DNA of 64,000 bases, taken from assembly GCF_011516635.5 (NCBI RefSeq), contig NZ_CP096255.1:3036501-3100500 (forward strand), read 5' to 3'. Origin of the DNA: Bradyrhizobium barranii subsp. apii (GTDB taxonomy: Bacteria > Pseudomonadota > Alphaproteobacteria > Rhizobiales > Xanthobacteraceae). The notes below the pieces were generated by a model. It saw only the letters and a list, made by a program, of their open reading frames with translations, made no database searches and was not told the DNA's origin. The position numbers and the translations under genes are program-made. How positions within the stretch are numbered: position 1 is the first letter of the stretch; each line of letters starts with the position of its first letter. Below are positions 25,286 to 33,497 of this stretch, in pieces.

Positions 25286-26510
25286 GCTCATGTTCTGCTC
25301 CCTTCTGACCATCCTGCCCGACTATCTCTACCGCCGCTATGCGCAGGGCAAGCGCTTCGGCAAGGAGATCACGTTCTTTTCCATCTGGTACGAGCTGCGA
25401 TGGGGCATCACCGGCTGCCTGATGCTCACGGTGTCGCTCATCACCATGATCTTCTACTTTCACCCGTCAACGACCTCGGCGACGCTGTATTACCGTACGG
25501 TGCCGATCCTGCCCGAGGGCTCCGGCCGGGTCGCGGAAGTCAATGTCGGCTACAGCCAGGCGGTGAAGAAGGGCGACGTACTGTTCACGCTGGATAGTTC
25601 GAAGCAACGCGCGGCTCTGGAAACCGCCAAACGCAAGATCGCTGAAGTCGATGCGTCGCTGACGAGCGCGGAATCCGACGTGGTCAAGGCCGAAGCGCAG
25701 ATCCAGGAAGCCAAGGCCAACCTTCAGCAGGCCAAGGATGAACTGGACGTCAAATCCGAGTTGCAGCGTCGCAATCCCGGCATCGTGCCGCAGCGCGACA
25801 TCGAAAAGCTGCAGGTGCTCGTCGATCAGCGGCAGGCTGGGGTCGACTCCGCCACGGCTTCGAGGCAGTCGGCAGCCTTGCGCGTTTCAACGCTCTTGCC
25901 GGCCGAAAAGGCCAGCGCCGAAGCGACGCTAGCCGAGGCGCAGGTGGATCTGGACAAGACTTTTGTCCGCGCCGGCGTTGACGGGCGTGTGGAGCAATTC
26001 CTGGTCCGCGCCGGCGACGTGGTCAATCAGCTGTTGCGGCCGGCGGGTGTGCTGGTTCCGGCGGGCGCCGGCCGGCAGAGTCTGCAGGCGGGCTTTGGCC
26101 AGATCGAGGCTCAGGTCTTGCAGGTCGGCATGGTGGCGGAAGCAACCTGCATATCGAGGCCGTGGGTTATCATTCCGATGGTCATCACCAATGTGCAAGA
26201 CTACATCGCGGCCGGACAGTTCCGCAGCGGAGAGCTACTCGTTGAGGCGCAGAATGTCGTGCGGCCCGGTACGATCCTGGCATTCATGGAGCCGCTCTAC
26301 AAAGGCGGCCTTGACGGCGTGACGCCGGGCAGCAGCTGCATCGTCAACGCCTACACCAGCAATCACGAGGAGATCTCGGCGAAGGAGACCAGCACCGGCC
26401 GGGCCATTGTCTTGCATGTCGTCGACGGCGTCGGGCTGGTGCATGCGCTGCTGCTGCGCATCCAGGCGCTGCTGCTGCCGATCAAGACGCTGGTGCTGAG
26501 CGGGCACTGA
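25278..26510 (+). CDS. HlyD-family membrane fusion protein (YibH type)
   Basis: About 410 residues from ATG 25278 (GGAGAAGGAGCG upstream). An unusual N-terminal stretch with two hydrophobic segments (FELMFCSLLTILPDYL and a helix near 45-65) precedes the fusion-protein body. A lipoyl-like half with PILPEGSGRVAEVNVGYSQ follows, then a coiled coil (about 105-215), a beta-barrel with DKTFVRAGVDGRVEQF and a final hydrophobic tail. It would bridge an inner-membrane partner to the periplasm. No ABC or MFS pump is adjacent, as for E. coli YibH. Confidence 0.85.
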   Translation: MFELMFCSLLTILPDYLYRRYAQGKRFGKEITFFSIWYELRWGITGCLMLTVSLITMIFYFHPSTTSATLYYRTVPILPEGSGRVAEVNVGYSQAVKKGDVLFTLDSSKQRAALETAKRKIAEVDASLTSAESDVVKAEAQIQEAKANLQQAKDELDVKSELQRRNPGIVPQRDIEKLQVLVDQRQAGVDSATASRQSAALRVSTLLPAEKASAEATLAEAQVDLDKTFVRAGVDGRVEQFLVRAGDVVNQLLRPAGVLVPAGAGRQSLQAGFGQIEAQVLQVGMVAEATCISRPWVIIPMVITNVQDYIAAGQFRSGELLVEAQNVVRPGTILAFMEPLYKGGLDGVTPGSSCIVNAYTSNHEEISAKETSTGRAIVLHVVDGVGLVHALLLRIQALLLPIKTLVLSGH

Positions 26511-26653
26511 GGTCCCAGGTCGGATTGTTTCGCGAATGGACCGTCCTGCGTGCAGCTTGACTGCGTCCTCGGCACTGTCGAAGCGGCCCAGTTCTCGCTA
26601 GAATTGTGGTCCGGAGGCGCCGGAGCGCGGCCGAGGCGGAGGGGAGCGGGCGC

Positions 26654-28541
26654 ATGATCAGGGCGTCGGTCAAGCAGTGGCTGGTTGCGACCACGCTGTT
26701 GGGTCTCGGCCTGTTGCTCGCCGCGTGCATGCTGTCTGGGCCCGCGCGAGCCGCTGAGCCCGGCTCGGCTGCGCGCAGCGAGCCAAAGCGCGTGCTGATC
26801 CTGCATTCCTTCGGCCGCGAGTTTCGCCCCTGGAGTGAATATGCGCGGAGCATCAAGGCCGAGCTCGAGCGGCAATCGCCCTGGCCGCTCGACGTCCAGG
26901 AGCACACGCTGCTCACCGCCCGTTTCAACAGTCCAGGCCCCGAAGCGCCTTTCGTCGATTATCTCGGTTCGCTCTACCAGGGCAGGCCGCCCGATATCGT
27001 GCTGAGCATCGGCGCACCTGCGGCGCGGTTCGTGCAGAGATACCGTGCGAAGCTCTTCCCGGAAACGCCGACGGTGCTGACCGTGGTCGAACAACGGCTG
27101 GTGAACCGCCTGGACCTCACCGACAATGACGTGGTCGTGTCCGTCCGCAATGATTTCGTGGCGGCCTTCGAGAACATTCTCAAGCTCTTGCCCGATATCA
27201 AAACGGTCGCCGTTGTGGTCGGTGCCTCGCCCCTCGAGAAATTCTGGATCGACGAGGTGAAGCGGGAGTTGAAACCGCTGGAAGGCCGGCTCGACCTCGT
27301 CTGGTACTCCGACCTGCCGTTTGAGGAGATCCTGAAGCGCGCATCGGTGCTTCCGCCTCATTCCGCGCTGTTCTGGGGGCTGATGTTGGTCGATGCCGGC
27401 GGCATTGTCCACGAGGGCGATATCGCCCTGCACAGGCTGCATGCTGTCGCGAACGCGCCGATCTTCTCGTATCAGGAACCTTTCTTCGGCGACGCCAGCG
27501 TCGGCGGGCCCATGCACTCCATCGCCGAAACCAGTTCGAAGACCGTCTGCCGCGATCCGGATCCTCGGCGGCGAGAAGCCGGCCCGCATCAAATACGAGC
27601 CGATCGGATTCGGGCCGCCGAAATATGATTGGCGGGAGTTGCAGCGCTGGGGGATCGGCGAGAGCAGTCTGCCGCCGGGCAGCGAAATCCTGTTTCGTGA
27701 GCCGGCCCTCTGGGATCGCTATCATTGGCAGATGCTGCTGATCGCGGCCGTGATTTTGATACAGGCCGGCTTCATCGGCGGACTTCTGAGCGAGCGCCAT
27801 CGCCGCCAGTTGGCCGAGATCGAGTCGCGACAACGCCTGACCGAACTCGCCCACGCCAATCGGTACTCGGCCGTCGGCGAGTTGACGACGTCGATTGCCC
27901 ACGAGCTGAACCAGCCGCTCGGCTCCATTCTGACCAATGCCGAGACGGCGGAGCTTATGCTCAAAGCCACTTCACCCGACATCAACGAGATCCGCCAGAT
28001 TCTGGCCGACATCAGGCGCGACGATCAGCGGGCGTCCGAGGTCATCCGCAGGCTTCGAAGCGTCCTGAGGAAGCGGCCGTTTGAAATCAAGGACACCGAA
28101 CTGAACGACACGGTACGGGAAGCAATCGGCCTGGTGACGGCGCTCGCCGACGGGCGCCGGATCACGCTGGCTTACGCGCCAGCCGCTGCGGAGCTGCACG
28201 TCAAGGGCGACCCCGTGCAGCTGCAGCAGGTCGTTCTCAACCTGATCATCAATGCGTTGGATGCGGTCTCCGACGCGGACATGAAGAAGCGCGAGGTCGG
28301 CGTATCGACCGGGCGCGCCGGGGGCCACGCCGAGATCCGGATCGCCGACACCGGTTCGGGCATTGCGGTCGGCGACCTCGCGAACATCTTCAATCCATTC
28401 TTCACGACCAAGCCTCAGGGCATGGGTATGGGGCTCGCAATCGTCAAGACCATCGTCGAGGCCCATCACGGCACCATAGCCGCCGAGAACCAGCCGTCGG
28501 GCGGCGCGCTGTTCACGATCAGGCTCCCGATCATCCACTAG
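26654..28541 (+). pseudogene. sensor histidine kinase with ABC-type binding domain, frameshifted
   Basis: One gene in two frames. The first frame (26654 to about 27548) has a signal/anchor and an ABC-substrate-binding-like sensor (RVLILHSFGREFRPW, then FVDYLGSLYQGRPPDIVLS). The second frame (from about 27549) continues AAIRILGGEK, a transmembrane helix, HisKA with the phospho-His in SIAHELNQPLGSI and a full ATPase domain (NLIINALDA, ADTGSGIA, GMGMGLAIVKTI). One extra T at about 27548 breaks AAGACCGTC-GCCGCG. Apart from that base everything is intact, so this is either a very recent mutation or a sequencing error. The stop codon TAG overlaps the left end of the IS630 element. Confidence 0.85.
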
Positions 28542-29592
28542 AGCGTTTTCCGATCACGTTGCGTCGTAACCAGCCGCGACGAGATAATTTTGACATTCCT
28601 CGGGTGAGAAGCGTTTGAGAGCGTTGGCGATTGCTTGCCAGAGATCGGGCATGGTGCGGGCTGCGGCGGCCCGCAACAGCGCTTTCAGTTTGGAGAAGGC
28701 CATTTCAATCGGGTTGAAGTCTGGACTGTAGGGCGGAAGATAGAGCAGGCTAGCTCCGACCGCCTGGATGGCCTCTCGAACGCCATGGACCTTGTGAGCG
28801 GGCAAGTTGTCCATGATAACGGTATCGCCCGGCCGCAGCGATGGGGCGAGCAATTGCTCGACGTAGGCCAGGAAAGCGTCGCCATCCATTGGACCGTCCA
28901 GAACAAGCGGCGCGATCAGACCGTCGGAGCGCAATCCAGCGGTGAACGTCGTCGTCTTCCAATGTCCGTGTGGGATAGCTGCACGACATCGCTCGCCGCG
29001 TGGCGAGCGCCCGTAACGCCGCGCCATTTTGGTGTTGGCGCTGGTTTCGTCGATGAAGACGAGACGCTCAGGGTCAAGGTCGATTTGCCCTTCGAACCAC
29101 TCCTCACGTGCGGCATTTATATCGCCGCGCCGTTGCTCGGCGGCGTGCGCTGTCTTTTTTTAAGTGTGATCTTTCTGCGCTGGAAAAAACGCCAGAGCGA
29201 CGCGATGCCAGTCGATATTCCATGACGTTTCAACAGTTCTCGCAACTCGGCAAGCGTGATATCCGGCCTCGCTGTCACCGCCTCCAGAATCAATTGCGAA
29301 TGCGCTTCGATGCGCTGCGATTTGCGGTCACCGCCCTGGCGTTTAGGAACGATGTCGCCAACTTTCTTGAGGCGAGCGCGCCAGCGGATCGCACTGGCCG
29401 CGCTGACACCAAAGCGCTCAGCAGCCTGTCGACAGGACATGCCACCGTCAATCGCGGCTACCACCCTTTGGCGAAGATCAACCGAAAGCGCCCTGGCCAT
29501 ACATGCTGGCCTCCCTCGCCAGCATGCAGCTTGAATCTGACTCGCGCCGTTTTGGGAATCCCCACCCGATTCTTTCCGGTCGGAAAATGCTC
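28541..29592 (-). mobile_element. IS630-family insertion sequence, copy 1
   Basis: 1052 bp with imperfect terminal inverted repeats: GAGCGTTTTCCGATC at the left, and GAGCATTTTCCGACC reading in from the right. It is flanked by TA on each side (28539-28540 and 29593-29594), the target duplication of IS630/Tc1 elements. Removing it restores CAC-TAG-CGC, so the target was CTAG at the kinase stop codon. It differs from copy 2 at only three positions. Confidence 0.92.
28554..29500 (-). CDS. IS630-family transposase, two frames joined by -1 frameshift (copy 1)
   Basis: The first frame starts at ATG 29500 ([14 protein letters not shown]) and encodes the helix-turn-helix part ([18 protein letters not shown]) up to 29117. 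The second frame, ending at 28554, carries the catalytic DDE core: Asp in FIDETSANT, Asp in [10 protein letters not shown] and Glu in [13 protein letters not shown]. The frames meet at a run of seven A followed by G on the coding strand (29161-29154). A -1 slip there yields [11 protein letters not shown] and a protein of about 315 residues, the normal family length. Nothing else is broken, so the element should be active. Confidence 0.88.
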
Positions 29593-29666
29593 TAGCGCAG
29601 ACGTTTAGCGATCCGGCGGCGCGGCATTGCTCTCGCGCCTCAACAAGGCGGCCAAGCAGGCCTTCG

Positions 29667-29680
29667 TTGATCTTGATCAA
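29667..29680. promoter_or_regulatory. FixK/FNR box
   Basis: TTGATCTTGATCAA, a perfect match centred about 63 bp before the preferred start of the DUF3300 gene (29737). It lies 75 bp to the right of IS copy 1, so the insertion spared it. Confidence 0.76.
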
Positions 29681-29736
29681 TAAACGCCCATGCCGCGGCC
29701 CGATCTTGGTGGCCGGAAAGTTCGATGGAGGATGGC

Positions 29737-31460
29737 ATGTTTCGCTGCGGCAAGATCCTGATGGCGCTTGCGTTGATGCTGACGATGCCGATCACCGCAA
29801 CCGCGCAGACGGCTGACAAGCCGGCGGCGCCGAGCACGCAGGCACAGCCCGCAAGTCCGCCTCCGCCGAGCGCCGAACTCCCGAAACCCGAGCAGCTCGA
29901 GGCGCTGGTGGCGCCGATCGCGCTCTATCCCGACGAGCTGCTGGCCAATGTCCTGGCGGCATCGACCTATCCGCTGGAAGTGGTGCAGGCCGATCGCTGG
30001 CTGAAGGAGCGCAAGACGCTGAAGGGCGAGGCGCTGAAGGCCGAGGTCGACAAGCAGGCCTGGGACGACAGCGTCAAGGCGCTCGCCAGCACCCCCGATG
30101 TGTTGTCGATGATGAGCGACAAGCTCGAATGGACCCAGAAACTCGGCGATGCCTTTCTCGCCCAGCAGCCCGACGTGATGGACGCGATCCAGCGCCTGCG
30201 CAACAAGGCCTATGACAACAAGAAGCTGGTCACGACCAAACAGCAGAAGGTCAGCGTTCAGAGCCAGGAAGGCAAGCAGGTTGTCGTCATCCAGCAGGCC
30301 GATCCCGCCGAGATGTACGTGCCCTATTACGATCCGGCGACGGTCTACGGCACCTGGCCCTATGCGGAGTATCCGCCGTATTACTGGGGATATCCGTCCT
30401 ATATCGGCGCCGGCGTGGTTGCGGCCGGCATTGCCTTTGGCACGGCCTGGGCGATCGGGCGCTGGGGCAGTTACTGGGGCGGCGGCTGCAACTGGGGCAA
30501 CCGCAACGTCTACGTCAATCATCGCACCACCAACATCGCCAACGGCTGGCAGCACAATCCGGCGCATCGCGGCGGCGTGCGCTATAACAACACCAACGTC
30601 CAGCAGCGTTTCGGCAACAACAATGTGAGGGCGGGCGCGTCGGACCGGATGGATTTCCGCGGCCGGGACGGCAACCAGGTGCTGCGCCCGAGCCAAGGTG
30701 CGGGAGACCGGGCTGGAGATCGCGCCGGCGACCGTGCCGGTGATCGTGGCGGTCCGGGTGACCGTGCAGGAGATCGTGCTGGTGATCGCGGTGATCGTGC
30801 CGGCAATCGCGGCGACCGGCCCGGCGGCGGCGATCGTGCTGGCGCGGGAGATCGTGCCAAGGGTGGTGGAGATCGCGCCAAGAATGCAGGCAAGAATGTG
30901 GGTAAGGGCGGCGGCGATCGTGCAAAGGCTGCGAATCGAGCCGGCGGCGGCGCTGCCGCCAATCGAGGCGGTGGCGGCAATCGCGGCGGTGCGATGAACG
31001 TCTCGTCGGGCCGGGCGGCGGCCGCAGCATCGGCGCGCGACGCTCCAGCATGGCGAGCATGCCGCGCGGCGGTGGCGGCGGAAGCTTTGCCGGGCGCGGC
31101 GGCGGTGGCGGAATGGCCATGCATGGTGGTGGTGGTGGCTTCCGTGGTGGTGGAGGCGGAGGAGGAGGCCGCGGCGGTGGCGGCGGTGGGCGGCGCTCCG
31201 ACATCGCGCTGAAGCATGACATCGTCCTGCTCGGCCATCTCTCTAACGGCCTCGGCTATTATCGCTTCAGCTACATCGGCAGCGACAAGGCCTATGTCGG
31301 CGTGATGGCGCAGGAGGTGGAGAAGGTGATGCCTGACGCCGTGACGCGCGGCAGCGATGGTTATCTGCGCGTCTATTATGACAAGCTTGGCCTGACATTC
31401 CGCACCTACCGCGATTGGCTCGCCGACGGCGCGAAGATCCCTGCGGAGGTGACGCCATGA
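29737..31460 (+). pseudogene. DUF3300 envelope protein with S74-like tail, frameshifted
   Basis: Start chosen at ATG 29737 (GGAGG five bases before), which begins a signal peptide (MFRCGKILMALALMLTMPIT). The DUF3300 domain (about 45-230) has LVAPIALYPDELLANVLAAST, then PYYDPATVYGTWPY. A long Gly/Arg/Asp repeat region (GDRAGDRAGDR) follows. In the first frame the tail degenerates into Ala/Val-rich sequence to a stop at 31212. The second frame (about 31035-31460) continues Gly-rich sequence and then RRSDIALKHDIVLLG and AYVGVMAQEVEKVMPDAV, like the endosialidase-chaperone (S74) tails of phage fibres. One base appears missing near 31035-31045. Whether this is mutation or assembly error cannot be told. 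The tail overlaps the DUF2950 start (ATGA). Confidence 0.75.
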
Positions 31461-32377
31461 TCGGCCTGAAATCGCTCCATCGCGCGATCCTGCCGGGCGT
31501 GGTGGCGCTCGCCATGCTTGGCTCGGCGGCACAGGCGCAGCAATCCTACAAGACACCGGAGGATGCGGCCGCCGCGCTCGCGGCCGCAGTCAAAAGCGGG
31601 CCGGGCGACATTTTGAAGGTGCTCGGCAGGGCCGCCGAGGATATCGTCTCGTCCGGTGACGAGGTCGCCGACAACGACATCCGTCAGCGCTTCACGTCGA
31701 TGTACGACGCCAAGCACGGCATCAAGGCGGAGGGCAACAAGACCGCGACCTTGATACTGGGGCCGGACGATTTCCCGTTTCCGATTCCGCTGCTCAACAC
31801 CAAGACAGGCTGGGCGTTCGACACCGACGAGGGGCGGATCGAGGTGCTTCGCCGCCGCATCGGCCGCAACGAGCTCGACGCGATCCAGACCGCGCTTGCC
31901 TATGTCGATGCCCAGAATGAATACGCCGACACGGATCGCGGCGAGGGCGCTGGTGTCTACGCGCAACGCTTCCTTTCCACGCCCGGCAAGAAGGACGGCC
32001 TGTTCTGGCGTGACGACAGTGATCCGAGCCCGCTCGGCGCGCTGGTCGCGGAGGCCTCGGCCGAAGGCTACAAGCAAGGCACAGGCGAGGCACCCGCGCC
32101 TTATCACGGCTACTACTTCCGAATACTGAAAGGCCAGGGTTCCGACGCGGCCGGTGGCGCGCTCAACTACGTCGTCAAGGGCAAGATGATCGGGGGCTTC
32201 GGACTGATCGCTTGGCCCGCCGAATACGGCAATTCCGGCGTGATGACGTTTCTCGTCAATCATGCCGGCACCGTCTACCAGAAGGATCTCGGCAACCGCA
32301 CGGCGGTCATCGCCGAGCGCACCACGCTGTTCGATCCCGACCAGACCTGGAAGAAGGTCGATGCCGCGAAGCCATAA
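31457..32377 (+). CDS. DUF2950 family exported protein
   Basis: 306 residues from ATG 31457, with a signal peptide ending near AQAQQS. The DUF2950 body starts with SYKTPEDAAAALAAAVKSGP and has YFRILKGQGSDAAGGALNYV and GGFGLIAWPAEYGNSGVMTF. Genes for DUF2950 and DUF3300 often lie together and are thought to act in the envelope; no biochemical role is known. It is translationally coupled to the DUF3300 gene and followed after 10 bp by another exported protein. Confidence 0.88.
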   Translation: MIGLKSLHRAILPGVVALAMLGSAAQAQQSYKTPEDAAAALAAAVKSGPGDILKVLGRAAEDIVSSGDEVADNDIRQRFTSMYDAKHGIKAEGNKTATLILGPDDFPFPIPLLNTKTGWAFDTDEGRIEVLRRRIGRNELDAIQTALAYVDAQNEYADTDRGEGAGVYAQRFLSTPGKKDGLFWRDDSDPSPLGALVAEASAEGYKQGTGEAPAPYHGYYFRILKGQGSDAAGGALNYVVKGKMIGGFGLIAWPAEYGNSGVMTFLVNHAGTVYQKDLGNRTAVIAERTTLFDPDQTWKKVDAAKP

Positions 32378-32387
32378 ACCGGAACGC

Positions 32388-32825
32388 ATGCGGCGCGCGA
32401 CCGCAATCGGCCTTGCCGCGCTCGCGCTCCTCCTGCTCGCGATGCCGGCCACGCCGTCGTTCGCGCAAGCGAGCGGCCATGTCCAGGTGAGGTTCGTCAA
32501 GGCTGGCCTGCTGGTCGGAGGCGGCACCGGCAGTGGCGTGCTGAACTACCGCGGTCGGAATTATCCCTTCAAGGTCTCCGGCTTGAGCGTCGGCATCACG
32601 GCCGGTGCGACCGTCGGCAGATTTGATGGCCGGGCATCAGGCATCCGCGATGTCGGCGACTTCGTCGGCACCTATAGCTCCGTCGGCGGCGGCTTCGCAC
32701 TCGTCGGCGGCGTCAACGGCGCCCATCTGCGCAACGAAAAGGGCGTGACGATCGTGCTGCAAGGCCCGAAGGCCGGACTTGAGCTCGCCTCCAACATCAG
32801 CGCGATCACGATCGCCTGGAAGTGA
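32388..32825 (+). CDS. exported glycine-rich small protein, paralogue of the 22955 gene
   Basis: 145 residues from ATG 32388, with a signal peptide (hydrophobic 6-22, cleavage after SFAQA). The mature part repeats the pattern of the protein at 22955: VRFVKAGLLVGGGTGSGVLNY, then YRGRNYPFKVSGLSVG, GTYSSVGGG and GPKAGLELASNISAITI. The family is unnamed to me. Both copies end FixK-box operons, which suggests a shared envelope job at low oxygen. It has no cysteine for lipidation. Confidence 0.75.
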   Translation: MRRATAIGLAALALLLLAMPATPSFAQASGHVQVRFVKAGLLVGGGTGSGVLNYRGRNYPFKVSGLSVGITAGATVGRFDGRASGIRDVGDFVGTYSSVGGGFALVGGVNGAHLRNEKGVTIVLQGPKAGLELASNISAITIAWK

Positions 32826-32842
32826 GCGCCTCGAGCCTGGGG

Positions 32843-33190
32843 TTACCGGGCCGCGATGGCCGTCATCTCGAGTTTGACGCCTGGACCGAGATCGGCCACG
32901 CCGATCGCAGCGCGCGCCGGCAGGTGAGCTTCCGCAAAGTGCGCCTTCCAGGCCGCATTGAACTCCGCCTTCTCCTTCAGGTTGGTCATGAAGATGGTCA
33001 CCTGCAAGACGTTGGCGAGATCGGAGCCGAGCGTCGTCAACAGGCGCGCCAGCTGCCCGAGGACGTCGTTGGCCTGGCCCGACATATCGAGGCTGGTGTC
33101 CTCGGGGACGATCCCGCCGATGTAGAGCACGCCATTATGCTCGACCACTTCGTGGAGGAGTCCTTCGTAGGGCAAGACGCGCTGGATCAT
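32843..33190 (-). CDS. RidA (YjgF/YER057c/UK114) family protein
   Basis: About 115 residues from ATG 33190; the longer in-frame start would add an unrelated 35-residue leader. It has LYIGGIVPEDTSLDMSGQ, TIFMTNLKEKAEFNAAW and a C-terminal PARAAIGVADLGPGVKLEMTAIA with the Arg that binds imine substrates in RidA. RidA proteins hydrolyse reactive enamine/imine intermediates. It converges with the exported-protein operon (stops 18 bp apart) and is divergent from the BisC-type gene. Confidence 0.88.
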   Translation of the reverse strand: MIQRVLPYEGLLHEVVEHNGVLYIGGIVPEDTSLDMSGQANDVLGQLARLLTTLGSDLANVLQVTIFMTNLKEKAEFNAAWKAHFAEAHLPARAAIGVADLGPGVKLEMTAIAAR

Positions 33191-33497
33191 GATGAACCGA
33201 TGCTGCTGTGGGGATGGGCGGCATATCGCACATTTCCATGTCGATGTCGTTTGAAGAGATTTCGCGACCGGGGCGTCTCGAAGGTCGTCCAACAAGATAT
33301 TGAAAATAAAGAATAAATTGGCTGAAGAATCGCCGCTTGTCGTGCGGTCGGACGGTCACCCAGCTGCACTTGCGCGCGGGAGCCCGGCGTTTCCGACGGC
33401 CCTGATCCGACGACATCAGGATGCGGATCGGTATACTGCCACCGGAATCGACGCGGCAGCGGCTGGGTCCGTGCCGTACCGGAACAAGGATCAGACG
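33191..33497. other. intergenic region between RidA and BisC-type genes
   Basis: 307 bp without a convincing gene. The only promoter-like signal I see is TATACT at 33432-33437, about 60 bp before the BisC-type start and without a clear -35. No FNR box or CTAAC array is present. Confidence 0.4.

Noticed and set aside
28635..29225. Plus-strand frames across both IS630 copies
   Set aside because: They run antisense to the transposase, whose DDE and helix-turn-helix motifs are on the minus strand.
31050..31460. Separate gene starting MASMPRGG
   Set aside because: It continues the glycine-rich region of the DUF3300 gene in another frame and ends with a tail that belongs to it, so a frameshift is the better explanation.
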